NCBI GenBank assembly: GCA_900541645.1
Contig: UQKQ01000015.1
Location: 1-41,679, forward strand
Length of the DNA stretch: 41,679 nucleotides
Direction: 5' to 3'
Source of the DNA: an uncultured Collinsella sp.
Lineage (GTDB): Bacteria; Actinomycetota; Coriobacteriia; Coriobacteriales; Coriobacteriaceae
In this document: in pieces, positions 1 to 8,386 of the stretch
How the letters are laid out: every line of letters begins with the position of its first letter
How positions within the stretch are numbered: the stretch's first letter is position 1
Notes under the pieces: generated by a model
Database searches by the model: none
What the model was told of the DNA's origin: nothing
Seen by the model: only the letters and a program-made list of their open reading frames with translations
Translations under genes and position numbers: made by a program

Positions 1-1
1 G

Positions 2-61
2 GACAGGCAGGCCTTCGAGGCCGAGCGCAAAATGGATTCTAAAAAACACCTTGCCAAATAG
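2..61 (+). CDS. Possible C-terminal end of a gene cut by the window edge
   Basis: A plus-strand frame open from the window edge runs 19 codons to a TAG at 59-61. It is charged (FEAERKMDSKKHLAK at the end), as protein C-termini often are. The stop lies 13 bases before a strong bidirectional terminator hairpin, and the next gene (oppF) converges on it from the other side. That is the expected layout for two convergent genes sharing a terminator. Nothing in so short a piece identifies a family. It could equally be chance. Confidence 0.35.
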   Translation, partial: DRQAFEAERKMDSKKHLAK

Positions 62-73
62 GAGCGTCAGGAC

Positions 74-118
74 GCAAGAAACCCCCGCCGCACGAAGTGC
101 GCAGCGGGGGTTTCTTGC
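74..118. terminator. Bidirectional Rho-independent terminator downstream of oppF
   Basis: A 15-bp perfect stem (74-88 with 104-118) encloses a smaller GCAC/GTGC hairpin at 90-100. The GC core (CCCCCGC) is flanked by A-rich sequence on one side and T-rich sequence on the other, so it can terminate both the minus-strand opp operon and a plus-strand gene ending near 61. Confidence 0.85.
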
Positions 119-175
119 ATGTCCGAGGACGTTCTGAAAAGTAACAACAGGGCGGGCCCGGACGAGAACAAACAA

Positions 176-1204
176 CTACAGGTCGATGTGCGATTCCTTG
201 ATCGGGAACGGCTCCGCGAAGTGACAGGCGCAGCAGTGACCCGGTGCAACTTCCTTAAACTCGGGGAGCTTCTCGGAGCAGATACCCTGCGCGATCGGGC
301 AACGCGTGTGGAAACGGCAGCCGGTCGGCGGATCCAGCGGCGACGGCGGATCGCCAGCGAGGATGATGCGCTTGCGGGTCTTCTGGATATCAGGATCGGG
401 AACCGGCACGGCAGACAGCAGCGACTGCGTGTACGGATGGTGAGGCTCGCTATAGAGCGTCTTCCAGTCCGAAACCTCGACCATCTTACCCAGATACATA
501 ACGGCAACGCGATCGGAGATGTGCTGTACGACGGACAGGTCGTGTGCGATAAACAGATACGCGGTACCGAACTTGTCCTGCAGTTCCTTGAGCAGGTTCA
601 GAACCTGGGCCTGAATGGACACATCCAGAGCGGATACCGGCTCGTCACAGATAATCAGCTTGGGCTTCAGCGCAAAAGCGCGGGCAATACCGACACGCTG
701 ACGCTGGCCGCCCGAGAACTCATGCGGATAGCGGTTGATGTGCTCGGGGTTCAGTCCAACGACGTCGAGAAGCTCACGGACGCGCTCAATGCGCTCCTCC
801 TTGGTACCCACACCATGAATGGTCATGGGCTCGGAGACAATCTCACCGATGGTCATACGAGGGTTGAGCGAAGCATAAGGATCCTGGAAGATAAACTGCA
901 TCTCACGACGCATGTCCTTGATCTCATGCTTGCTCATCTCGGCAACATCTTTGCCCTGGAAGAACACCTTGCCGGCGGTCGGCTTGGTCAGACGCATGAT
1001 AGTGCGGCCCGTGGTGGATTTACCGCAACCAGACTCGCCAACCAGACCAAAGGTCTCGCCAGGATAAATCTCAAAAGAGATGTCGTTTACAGCAGAGACG
1101 ACGCGCTTGGAAAAACGCTTGGCGAACATGCCGGACTCTGCGGGAAACTCCTTGGAGAGGTGCTCGACCTTCAGCAGTGGAGTGCGCTCGTTATTGTCTG
1201 CCAT
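176..1204 (-). CDS. oppF: Oligopeptide ABC transporter ATP-binding protein OppF
   Basis: This is the second ATPase of an Opp/Dpp importer. It powers peptide uptake through the OppB-OppC channel at the inner face of the membrane. The 342 residues carry Walker A GESGCGKST (about 56-64), Q-loop FQDPY (about 106-110), signature FSGGQ (about 163-167) and Walker B LIICDEP (about 183-189). The C-terminal oligopeptide-transporter extension has the usual cysteine cluster (CRFHTRCP to GHCCACH). Its ATG follows the oppD stop with no spacer, and a GGGAGG lies about 10 bases upstream inside oppD, so translation is probably coupled. It is the last gene of the operon, ahead of the terminator at 74-118. Substrate class is inferred from family and from the linked oppA. 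Confidence 0.93.
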   Translation of the reverse strand: MADNNERTPLLKVEHLSKEFPAESGMFAKRFSKRVVSAVNDISFEIYPGETFGLVGESGCGKSTTGRTIMRLTKPTAGKVFFQGKDVAEMSKHEIKDMRREMQFIFQDPYASLNPRMTIGEIVSEPMTIHGVGTKEERIERVRELLDVVGLNPEHINRYPHEFSGGQRQRVGIARAFALKPKLIICDEPVSALDVSIQAQVLNLLKELQDKFGTAYLFIAHDLSVVQHISDRVAVMYLGKMVEVSDWKTLYSEPHHPYTQSLLSAVPVPDPDIQKTRKRIILAGDPPSPLDPPTGCRFHTRCPIAQGICSEKLPEFKEVAPGHCCACHFAEPFPIKESHIDL

Positions 1205-2296
1205 TTACGCCTCGCCTCCCTTCTTGGAATCCTTGCGCGTACGGGACGTCTCAGGAGCGTTCTTGAGGAACTCGGGGTCACCGGAATAGTGGCACGCAGA
1301 ATAGTGACCGGACTCGGTGACAACGCGCTCAGGGCGCTGCTTGCGGCACTTGTCCGTCGCGTAGGGGCAACGAGGAGAGAAGACGCAGCCCTCAGGCAGG
1401 TTCATGAGCGAAGGCGGGTTGCCGTGAATCGGCGTCAGCGGCTTCTTCTCTTCGATTGCCTGCTCCGGGATGGAGCGGATAAGACCCCAGGTGTAGGGGT
1501 GGCGGCTCTCGTAGAAGATTTCCTCAGCAGTACCGAACTCAACGGGGCGGCCGGCGTACATAACCATGATCTTATCGGCCATATCGGCGACAACACCCAG
1601 GTCATGGGTAATCATGATGATGGCGTTGCCGTTCTTCTCCTGCATCTCCTGCATGAGCTCGATAATCTGAGCCTGGATGGTAACGTCCAGGGCAGTCGTG
1701 GGCTCGTCGGCAATCAGAATATCGGGATCGCAGGCAAGGGCCATGGCAATCATGACTCGCTGACGCATACCGCCAGAGAACTGGTGCGGATACTCATTGA
1801 CGCGCTTCTCGGGCTCGGGGATACCCACGAGGTCCAAAAGCTCGGTGGCACGCTTGAGCGCCTCCTGCTTGGAGTAGCCACGGTGCAGACGAAGACCCTC
1901 GCCCACCTGCCTGCCGATCTTATAGACCGGGTTCAAGGAGGTCATAGGATCCTGGAAGATCATCGCGATATCGTTGCCGCGAATGTGCTGCATCTCTTCC
2001 TCGGTCATTTCGAGGATGGAGCGGCCGCGATAGCGAACGTCACCGCCCTCGATCTTTCCCGGAGGCATCGAGATGAGGCCCATGATGGTCATGGCGGTCA
2101 CGGACTTACCGGAGCCGGACTCACCGACGACGCCCAGGGTTTCGCCGCGATCGAGCGTGTAGGAGACACCGTCGACAGCGCGAACAACGCCATCCTCGGT
2201 GTGGAAATACATCTTAAGGTCATCGACCTCGAGCAGATGCTGGCCCTCAGGAACCGGCTGATCCTTCAGGTCCACATAGTTCTTGTTCTTCTTCAT
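1205..2296 (-). CDS. oppD: Oligopeptide ABC transporter ATP-binding protein OppD
   Basis: This is the first ATPase of the importer and pairs with OppF. Of 363 residues, the ABC core shows Walker A GESGSGKS (about 58-65), Q-loop FQDPM, signature FSGGM (about 173-177) and Walker B ILIADEP (about 193-199). The oligopeptide C-terminal domain with its cysteines (CVFSPRCPYATDKC) follows. The ATG lies 2 bases after the oppC stop (TAAGGATG). AAGGA about 9 bases upstream can serve as ribosome binding site. About 20 residues precede the first ABC strand, slightly longer than usual but in frame with no better start. DppD-type dipeptide specificity cannot be excluded from sequence alone. Confidence 0.93.
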   Translation of the reverse strand: MKKNKNYVDLKDQPVPEGQHLLEVDDLKMYFHTEDGVVRAVDGVSYTLDRGETLGVVGESGSGKSVTAMTIMGLISMPPGKIEGGDVRYRGRSILEMTEEEMQHIRGNDIAMIFQDPMTSLNPVYKIGRQVGEGLRLHRGYSKQEALKRATELLDLVGIPEPEKRVNEYPHQFSGGMRQRVMIAMALACDPDILIADEPTTALDVTIQAQIIELMQEMQEKNGNAIIMITHDLGVVADMADKIMVMYAGRPVEFGTAEEIFYESRHPYTWGLIRSIPEQAIEEKKPLTPIHGNPPSLMNLPEGCVFSPRCPYATDKCRKQRPERVVTESGHYSACHYSGDPEFLKNAPETSRTRKDSKKGGEA

Positions 2297-2298
2297 CC

Positions 2299-3234
2299 TT
2301 ATGCGTCCTTCATCTTGACGTCGAGGGCGTCGCGCAGACCGTCACCCAGCAGGGTGAAGGCGAGCACCGTCGAGAGAATTGCCAGACCGGGCATGATCAT
2401 CATCCAGGGAGCGGTCAGAAGATACTGCTGACCGTCCTGAATCATGGAGCCCCACGAAGGCGTAGGCGGAATAACGCCCATGCCGAGGAAGGACAGAGCG
2501 GACTCGGTCAGAATGGCGCCACCAATGTTCATGGTCGCGTAGACCACGATGGAGGCGACGGAGTTCGGGAAGATGTGACGCACGACGATACGAGCATCAG
2601 ATGCACCCATCGCGCGCGCTGCATCAACATAGTCGTTTTCCTTGACCGTCAAGATTGCAGAGCGGAAGACGCGCGCAATCGAAGGCCAGCCAAGAATGCC
2701 GATGGCGATAAAGACGTTCTGAAGACCACGGCCGATAACGGCGATCATGGCGACAACGAACAGCACGTACGGGAACGCCAGGAAGATGTCCGCACAGCGC
2801 ATGATGATCGTATCCCAAATGCCGCCGTAGAAACCGGCCAGGGCGCCCATGACCAGGCCGATCAATGTGGAGATGGCGGTGGCCATGATACCGACAGAAA
2901 GCGAAACGCGTGCACCGTAGATAACGCGGACGAGAATGTCGCGACCGAGGGCATCGGTGCCAAACGGGTGCTCGGCACACGGAGCCAGTAGCGATGTCTC
3001 GGCCATGGTGGTCGAATCGGAAGCCGTCGGCGAACCGAGCCAGGGCTTAGCCCACAGATCTGCGGTCAGGGCAACCACAACGACGATGATGATCCAGCAG
3101 ACACCGATAACGGCGAGCTTGTTCTTACGAAGACGCTTAAAAGCGTCGCCCCACAGCGTGCGGGACTTGGCGGGAGCAGATGCGACCTTGGTGGCGGTAG
3201 CCTGCTCCTGAGACTGAGAATCAGTTTCCTGCAT
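2299..3234 (-). CDS. oppC: Oligopeptide ABC transporter permease OppC
   Basis: This is an inner-membrane permease subunit of 311 residues. A cytosolic N-terminal tail of about 40 residues, rich in Gln/Ser/Lys, precedes the first hydrophobic segment (KLAVIGVCWIIIVVVVALTA). The family signature FGTDALGRDILVRVIYGARVSL follows it in shorter pieces, then further membrane spans and the EAA loop (YVDAARAMGASDARIVV), which contacts the ATPases. The C-terminus has GDGLRDALDVKMK, the usual OppC ending. GGGAGG sits 8 bases before the ATG. The oppB stop is 14 bases upstream. It works as a heterodimer with OppB. Confidence 0.93.
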   Translation of the reverse strand: MQETDSQSQEQATATKVASAPAKSRTLWGDAFKRLRKNKLAVIGVCWIIIVVVVALTADLWAKPWLGSPTASDSTTMAETSLLAPCAEHPFGTDALGRDILVRVIYGARVSLSVGIMATAISTLIGLVMGALAGFYGGIWDTIIMRCADIFLAFPYVLFVVAMIAVIGRGLQNVFIAIGILGWPSIARVFRSAILTVKENDYVDAARAMGASDARIVVRHIFPNSVASIVVYATMNIGGAILTESALSFLGMGVIPPTPSWGSMIQDGQQYLLTAPWMMIMPGLAILSTVLAFTLLGDGLRDALDVKMKDA

Positions 3235-3248
3235 GAGACGTACCTCCC

Positions 3249-4286
3249 TTAGGCCTTATCCGACGGACCGCCAAGGCGGATGCGCGGGTCGAGGAATGCA
3301 TAGCTAATGTCGACGAGCAGGTTGATCACCATGACGACGACAACGATGAGCGTAACGCCGCCCATAACGATGGGCCAGTCACGCATGCTAATGGCGCGAT
3401 AGACCTCATAGCCGATACCGGGCCAGTTGAAGACCGTCTCGGTCAGGATGGCGCCCGAAAGCATGCCGCCAAAGTCGACACCAATATAGGTAACGACGGG
3501 GATGAGTGCATTCTTAAGCGCATGCTTGACGATGATCGCACGATTGGAGAGACCCTTGGCCTTTGCCGTACGGATGTAATCCTGGTTCATGACGTCAAGC
3601 AGCTGCGAGCGCATAATGCGCGCAGCATAAGCGGTCGAAACCGAAGCCAGCGTAATGGTCGGAAGCACATAGTGCATCCAATCCTGATACTGAGAGCTGG
3701 AACCGCCGGCACCCGAGATCGGCATGGAGATTGCACCGCCCGTGGCGTCCTTGAGGATGACGCCAAAGAACAGCTGCAGCAACATACCGAGCCAGAAGGC
3801 CGGGACCGCAACGAGGATCGACGTGGTGAGCGTTACCAAAATATCCCAGAAGGAATAACGCTTTACCGCCGAAATGATACCCGCACCGATACCCATAATT
3901 GCCTCGAGCACGATGGCGCACGCGGCAAGTTTGACCGTATACGGATACTTCTGGGCAAAGATTTCCGTAACCGGCAGCTTGCGCTGATACGAATTGCCCA
4001 GATCGCCATGAAGCAGGCCGTTCATGTAATACAAGTAACGGTCCACGAGCGACGTTTGAACGGGGTCGCCGTTCTCGTCAAGGATCGCGTTGCCGTCATC
4101 GTCCGTCTGGACCAGGTGATAGCGAACGCGAAGCTGAAGCTCCACCTCGGGGGACAGAGCCTTGTCTCCACCGATCAGCTTGATCGGATCTCCCGGCACG
4201 ATATTCTGGAGGGCGAACAGAATCAGCGTAACGCCCAAAAACACCGGGATGAACTGAAGCACACGTTTAACGATGTACTTACCCAT
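3249..4286 (-). CDS. oppB: Oligopeptide ABC transporter permease OppB
   Basis: This 345-residue inner-membrane permease starts with the typical MGKYIVKRVLQFIPVFLGV membrane anchor. A roughly 60-residue extracytoplasmic stretch then contains LHGDLGNSY, a family landmark. The EAA loop is DYIRTAKAKGLSNRAIIVKH, and the C-terminus is the family's YAFLDPRIRLG. GGGGAG lies 4 bases before the ATG. A 156-base gap with a stem-loop separates it from oppA, so the stoichiometry of binding protein to permease is probably set there. The extracytoplasmic loop contains an Asp/Asn-rich DDDGNAILDENGDP segment that looks like a short insertion. Confidence 0.93.
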   Translation of the reverse strand: MGKYIVKRVLQFIPVFLGVTLILFALQNIVPGDPIKLIGGDKALSPEVELQLRVRYHLVQTDDDGNAILDENGDPVQTSLVDRYLYYMNGLLHGDLGNSYQRKLPVTEIFAQKYPYTVKLAACAIVLEAIMGIGAGIISAVKRYSFWDILVTLTTSILVAVPAFWLGMLLQLFFGVILKDATGGAISMPISGAGGSSSQYQDWMHYVLPTITLASVSTAYAARIMRSQLLDVMNQDYIRTAKAKGLSNRAIIVKHALKNALIPVVTYIGVDFGGMLSGAILTETVFNWPGIGYEVYRAISMRDWPIVMGGVTLIVVVVMVINLLVDISYAFLDPRIRLGGPSDKA

Positions 4287-4317
4287 ACCACTCCCCTATC
4301 TAGGGATTAACCTAAAT

Positions 4318-4345
4318 GGGATGCCGATCGCCAGACCGGCATCCC
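4318..4345 (-). other. Intercistronic stem-loop between oppA and oppB
   Basis: A 9-bp GC-rich perfect stem (GGGATGCCG at 4318-4326 with CGGCATCCC at 4337-4345) lies between the oppA stop and the oppB start. No proper T-run follows on the minus strand. It therefore fits a partial terminator or an mRNA-stabilising hairpin that leaves more oppA than oppBCDF message, a common design for binding-protein operons. The function is inferred. Confidence 0.6.
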
Positions 4346-4442
4346 AAAATTACCATCAGCCAGTTTACCCCAGGTTAGGGAGAACTGTATGTTTCCCATG
4401 AGGTCTACGTAAATACTTGACCCTCACGGAAGCTGCAAACTC

Positions 4443-6119
4443 TTAGGCGAGCTCAGCGGTACCCAGATCGGCGTGCTTCTGCGGATCGACATAGAGGTGC
4501 TTAATGCGATCGGAGCCGGCGATGGTGTGCGTGTAGAACATAATCGGGATGACCGGGCAGTCGGCAGCGACCATTGCGTCGGCCTCCTGCATCTTAGCGA
4601 CGCGCTCCTCGTCGTCAACAATAGTACGAGCCTCGTCGACCTTGGCGTCGAACTCGGGGTTGTTGTAACCGGAGCGGTTGTCGCCACCGAGGGAGTCGGA
4701 GTGGAACAGCGGATACAGGAAGTTGTCCATGATCGGGTAGTCGGCAATCCAACCCAGACGACCGAACTGATAGTTAAAGTTCTGATACTGCTCGAGCAGG
4801 GCAGACCACTCAGGGGTATCGGAGACAGCGGTAACGCCAACCTTGGCGAGGTCACCGATGATGGACTCCATGATCTCCTTGTGACCGCCGTCCTGGTTGT
4901 AGGACAGGGTCACGCTAATGCCACGATCCCCGTTAGCGCCAGCGGGAGCAACCTTGTCGAGGTACTCGTTAGCCTTGTCGACATCGTAGGCGCAGAACTC
5001 CCATGCGCCCTCCTTGTAGCCATCGATGCCCGGAGGAACAATGCCGTCGGCAGGAGTACGGGTACCCTTGAAGATGGTCTTGCAGATGGCCTCACGGTTG
5101 ATGGCCAGGGAGATACCCCTGCGCAGGTCGGCGTTGCTGAACGGCTCGGCCGTGGTGTTGCAGGTCAGATAGTACGTGGAAGGCTCGGCGCCGAGCAGCA
5201 TGCGCTCGCCGTCACCCATGGTGTAGCCGTCCTTGGACACGCCGCGATCCTTCTTGGCGGCGTCGATCTGAGCGACGGGAACGTCGCAGACATCGAGGTT
5301 ACCGGCCTGGAACTCCTTGTAGGCGGTCTCCATGTCCTTGATGACCTGGAAGTGGATGCCATCGATCTTGGCCTTGTCGCCATAGTAATCGTCGAACTTC
5401 TTGACGTTGATCTCCTGGCCATCCTCCCACTTGCCGTCCATCATGAACGGGCCGTTACCGACCGGGGCGAGGTAGAAGCTCTTGACATCGGACTCGGCGC
5501 ACTCGGGAACCGGGGCCAGAGCCGGGTGAGAGGCGACGAAGGGGAAGTCGGCGTAAGCGGAAGCCAGCTTGACGACGAGGGTCTCATCGTCGGGGCAGGT
5601 AACACCGCTGAGCTCGGTAGCGTTACCGGCAAGCAGATCGTCATAGCCCTCGACCATGGAAAGGTGATAGGAGACCTCGGAAGGGCCGTACTCGGTAGCG
5701 ACAGCCGACTTGGTGTTGACCAGACGCTCCCAACCGAGCTTGAAGGACTTGGAGGTAACGTCGTCACCGTTGTGGAACTTGGCCTTCTTGATCTTGAAGG
5801 TGAACTCGGTGGCGTCGTCGTTGGCCTCGAAGGACTCGCAAGCCAGCGGAACGATCTCGCCCTTCTCGGCGTCATAAGAGGTCAGAGCATCAAAGAGCTG
5901 GTACTCGACCTGAGTGCCCTGGTCCTCCTGGACATTGTAGGGGTCGATGCAGACCGGGTTGTTGATGTAGAAGTTCAGCTTCGAACCGGACTCAGAACCG
6001 GAAGCGTCGCCGCCCTTCTTGCCGCATGCGGCAAGAAAAGCCATGGAGCTCGCAGCAAGGGTACCGCCGACAAAGGCGCGACGACCCATAACGGGCTGGT
6101 GGAACATAGAATCAGCCAT
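4443..6119 (-). CDS. oppA: Oligopeptide-binding lipoprotein OppA (SBP family 5)
   Basis: This is the extracytoplasmic substrate-binding protein of the Opp importer, first gene of the operon. I place the start at the ATG at 6119 (558 aa), because AGGAGG sits 5 bases upstream; an in-frame ATG 16 codons earlier has no such site. The signal region reads MGRRAFVGGTLAASS followed by lipobox LAAC with Cys at about 32, so the protein is a lipoprotein. The RR-x-F motif suggests Tat rather than Sec export. The mature part is a family 5 solute-binding protein, with landmarks such as VYQ-like NPVCIDPYNVQEDQG near the N-terminus, LAINREAICKTIFKG in the middle and NRSGYNNPEFDAKVDEA near the C-terminus. A Gly/Ser linker follows the Cys. 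Peptide specificity is inferred. Confidence 0.92.
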   Translation of the reverse strand: MADSMFHQPVMGRRAFVGGTLAASSMAFLAACGKKGGDASGSESGSKLNFYINNPVCIDPYNVQEDQGTQVEYQLFDALTSYDAEKGEIVPLACESFEANDDATEFTFKIKKAKFHNGDDVTSKSFKLGWERLVNTKSAVATEYGPSEVSYHLSMVEGYDDLLAGNATELSGVTCPDDETLVVKLASAYADFPFVASHPALAPVPECAESDVKSFYLAPVGNGPFMMDGKWEDGQEINVKKFDDYYGDKAKIDGIHFQVIKDMETAYKEFQAGNLDVCDVPVAQIDAAKKDRGVSKDGYTMGDGERMLLGAEPSTYYLTCNTTAEPFSNADLRRGISLAINREAICKTIFKGTRTPADGIVPPGIDGYKEGAWEFCAYDVDKANEYLDKVAPAGANGDRGISVTLSYNQDGGHKEIMESIIGDLAKVGVTAVSDTPEWSALLEQYQNFNYQFGRLGWIADYPIMDNFLYPLFHSDSLGGDNRSGYNNPEFDAKVDEARTIVDDEERVAKMQEADAMVAADCPVIPIMFYTHTIAGSDRIKHLYVDPQKHADLGTAELA

Positions 6120-6361
6120 GCCATCCTCCTTATGAGATAGGACAAAGAAATGTTCAGTCGGACACATGTCGAGACAATCCGATCCGAACCATCAAAACGC
6201 CGCCCGTTGCTATGGCTGGTTATGCACAACGAACCAACGTTTCTCAATACAGTAGCGCATTTTATGCACGATTTGGGGCTAATTCCGGTCAACGGTCGAG
6301 AATTTCTTTAGTTGGGCGAAGTATGTGGGGATATTTTGGCTCTGTTACAAATATGTAAACA
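6120..6361 (-). other. Leader/promoter region of the opp operon
   Basis: This stretch between oppA and the secG terminator must hold the opp promoter and holds no convincing gene. A TTGACC hexamer on the minus strand (near 6290) could be a -35, but no good -10 is 16-18 bases away; TAAAAT lies too far downstream. The octamer TTATGCAC occurs twice (6220-6227 and 6262-6269), 42 bases apart, a possible weak operator pair. I see no riboswitch-like fold. Confidence 0.4.
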
Positions 6362-6391
6362 AAAAGGGTCCCGCACTTGCGGAACCCTTTT
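6362..6391 (-). terminator. Rho-independent terminator of secG
   Basis: The two 14-base arms (6362-6375 and 6378-6391) pair with one mismatch around a 2-base turn. The minus strand then reads TTTTTGTTT. This ends the secG message before the opp promoter region. Confidence 0.85.
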
Positions 6392-6413
6392 CAAGTATTT
6401 ATGTGGCTCGTGC

Positions 6414-6668
6414 TTAGTAGCCGACGATACCCTGCGGGAAGAAGAACATGCACAGGACGACACACACGGCAAAAACGACGGCCATAATTACCGTCAGGCG
6501 ATCGAGGTTCTGCTCCATGACGCCCGTGGCAGAGCTGGAGTTATACAGCGAGCTAGCGATCATATCCGAAACGCCGGTGCCCTTACCAGAGTGCATCAGG
6601 ACGAGAATCGTCAGCGCCACGGCAGAGACAGCCCAAACGACAAACAGAAGAATCTGAAACGGACCCAT
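6414..6668 (-). CDS. secG: Preprotein translocase subunit SecG
   Basis: This 84-residue membrane protein has the two-span SecG layout: a first span at about 5-25 (ILLFVVWAVSAVALTILVL), the conserved cytosolic loop with HSGKGTGVSDMI, then a second span at about 60-77. SecG assists SecYEG protein export. Length is normal for the family. AAGGAG lies 7 bases before the ATG. It follows the glycolytic genes, as in many Gram-positive genomes (tpi-secG neighbours), but here it is insulated by terminators on both sides (6362-6391 and 6766-6798), so it is probably its own unit. Confidence 0.92.
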   Translation of the reverse strand: MGPFQILLFVVWAVSAVALTILVLMHSGKGTGVSDMIASSLYNSSSATGVMEQNLDRLTVIMAVVFAVCVVLCMFFFPQGIVGY

Positions 6669-6765
6669 AGATAAGCTCCTTAATAGAACAATTCAAACTC
6701 CAGTACTGTACCACAACCCCCAGCACTCCCCCATCAGCCATTTGGTGACGAGGTAGAAATAGCGC

Positions 6766-6798
6766 AAAAAAAGAGGGTTGTCCGGTTGTGGACAACCC
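6766..6798 (-). terminator. Rho-independent terminator of the glycolytic operon
   Basis: A perfect 9-bp stem (GGGTTGTCC at 6775-6783 with GGACAACCC at 6790-6798) is followed on the minus strand by TC and then seven T (6772-6766). It lies 29 bases after the gpmI stop. Confidence 0.92.
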
Positions 6799-6827
6799 CC
6801 TTACTAGAAAACGGTATTTGTTTTCTA

Positions 6828-8381
6828 TTAGGCCTCGGTGGCGAGTACGCGACCCGTCATCTCGGCGGAAGGCTCAATACCAGCCATGGTGAGCATGGTC
6901 GGAGCGATATCGGAAAGACGGCCGTCCTCGATACCGGTGAGCTGTGCCTTCTCATCAACGATGATGAACGGCACGCGGTTGGTGGTGTGAGCCGTGAACG
7001 GATGCTTGGAACCGTCGGAAGCAACGTCAAACATGTGATCGGCGTTGCCGTGATCGGCGGTAATCAGCGCAAAGCCGCCCTTAGCGAGAATCGCCGGGAC
7101 AACCTTGGACAGGGCATCGTCAACAGCCTCGACGGCCTTAACGGCAGCGTCGAAGACACCGGTGTGACCAACCATGTCGCAGTTTGCGAAGTTCACGATG
7201 TAGAAATCAGCGCGATCCTCGTTGATGGCGGCGACAAGCTTCTCGGTAACCTCGGGAGCGCTCATCTCAGGTTGCAGGTCGTAGGTAGCGACCTTGGGAG
7301 AAGCGACGAGCACGCGCTCCTCGCCCTCCTTGGGCTCCTCGATGCCGCCGTTGAGGAAGAACGTCACGTGGGCGTACTTCTCGGTCTCGGCGGTGTGCAG
7401 CTGCTTCAGGCCATTGGCGGCGATAACGTCGGCCAGAACGTTCTCGGGGAACGTCTTGGGGAAGGCGACCTCGACGTCAAACGTCGGGTCGTACTCGGTC
7501 ATCGTCACAAAGTGCGAAAGCTTGATCTGCTCGCGCTCAAAGCCGTCGAACTCCTTGTCCGTGAACACGCGAGTCATCTGACGAGCGCGGTCGGGACGGA
7601 AGTTGAAGAAGATGGCCGCGTCGCCCTCGTGGATGCCCTCGTTGTGGGCAGCGAAGGGCTCGACGAACTCGTCGCCGCGCGGATCCTTCTCGTAGTAGGC
7701 CTTGATACCGGCAACAGGGTCGGTATCGGCATCGGATGCGTTGACCATGACATCGTAGGCGCGCTGGATGCGCTCCCAACGGTTGTCGCGGTCCATGGCC
7801 CAATAACGGCCCGAGACGGTGGCAACGCGAGCGTCGCAACCGGTCTCCTCGGAGATCTTAGCCAGGAAGGCGCAGAACTCACTCATGTAACCGGCACCGG
7901 ACTGCGGGTCAACGTCGCGACCATCCATGAAGGCGTGGACGCGAACGGTCTTGACACCGTGCTCGGCAGCCATCTTGACCAGAGCCTCGACGTGGCTCAT
8001 ATGAGAATGAACACCGCCAGGGCTCATAAGGCCCATGAGGTGGAGAGTCTTGCCGTCAGCCTTGACGTCGTCCATAGCCTTGACGAAGACCTCGTTCTTG
8101 GCGATGGAGCCGTCCTTGATGGCATTGTTGATGCGCGAAAGCTCCTGGAACACGATGCGGCCGGCACCGATGTTGAGGTGACCCACCTCGGAGTTGCCCA
8201 TCTGGCCATCGGGAAGACCCACGTCCTCGCCCGAAGCGCCGAGCGTGGTGTGGGGGTACTTCTCGTACAGGCTATCGAGGAAGGGCGTCTTGGCAGCGGC
8301 GACGGCGTTCTCGCCATCGGCCGGAGCCAGGCCGCAACCATCCATGATGATCAGGAGTGCAGGAAGATGACGCTGTGCCAT
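6828..8381 (-). CDS. gpmI: 2,3-bisphosphoglycerate-independent phosphoglycerate mutase
   Basis: This cytosolic enzyme interconverts 3- and 2-phosphoglycerate through a phosphoserine intermediate, using two Mn2+. The 517 residues match the family's usual length (about 510). The N-terminal metal-binding IIMDGCG (Asp about 14) and the MGNSEVGHLNIGAGR segment with the catalytic Ser (about 64) are intact. The phosphatase-like C-terminal part carries the metal ligands NCDMVGHTG and TADHGNAD. The gene starts 5 bases after the tpiA stop, with TAGGA just upstream. It is the last gene of the gap-pgk-tpiA-gpmI series, supplying the step after Pgk. Enolase is not in the window. Confidence 0.95.
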   Translation of the reverse strand: MAQRHLPALLIIMDGCGLAPADGENAVAAAKTPFLDSLYEKYPHTTLGASGEDVGLPDGQMGNSEVGHLNIGAGRIVFQELSRINNAIKDGSIAKNEVFVKAMDDVKADGKTLHLMGLMSPGGVHSHMSHVEALVKMAAEHGVKTVRVHAFMDGRDVDPQSGAGYMSEFCAFLAKISEETGCDARVATVSGRYWAMDRDNRWERIQRAYDVMVNASDADTDPVAGIKAYYEKDPRGDEFVEPFAAHNEGIHEGDAAIFFNFRPDRARQMTRVFTDKEFDGFEREQIKLSHFVTMTEYDPTFDVEVAFPKTFPENVLADVIAANGLKQLHTAETEKYAHVTFFLNGGIEEPKEGEERVLVASPKVATYDLQPEMSAPEVTEKLVAAINEDRADFYIVNFANCDMVGHTGVFDAAVKAVEAVDDALSKVVPAILAKGGFALITADHGNADHMFDVASDGSKHPFTAHTTNRVPFIIVDEKAQLTGIEDGRLSDIAPTMLTMAGIEPSAEMTGRVLATEA

Positions 8382-8386
8382 ATGTC

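Noticed and set aside
119..2431. A 770-codon plus-strand open frame opposite oppF, oppD and the end of oppC
   Set aside because: It lies antisense to three well-supported transporter genes, shows no recognisable motif, and is a by-product of the codon bias of the minus-strand genes.
6220..6269. TTATGCAC direct repeat 42 bases apart before oppA as a regulator site
   Set aside because: One repeated octamer in a region of nearly 300 bases is quite likely by chance; noted only as a weak possibility in the region entry.
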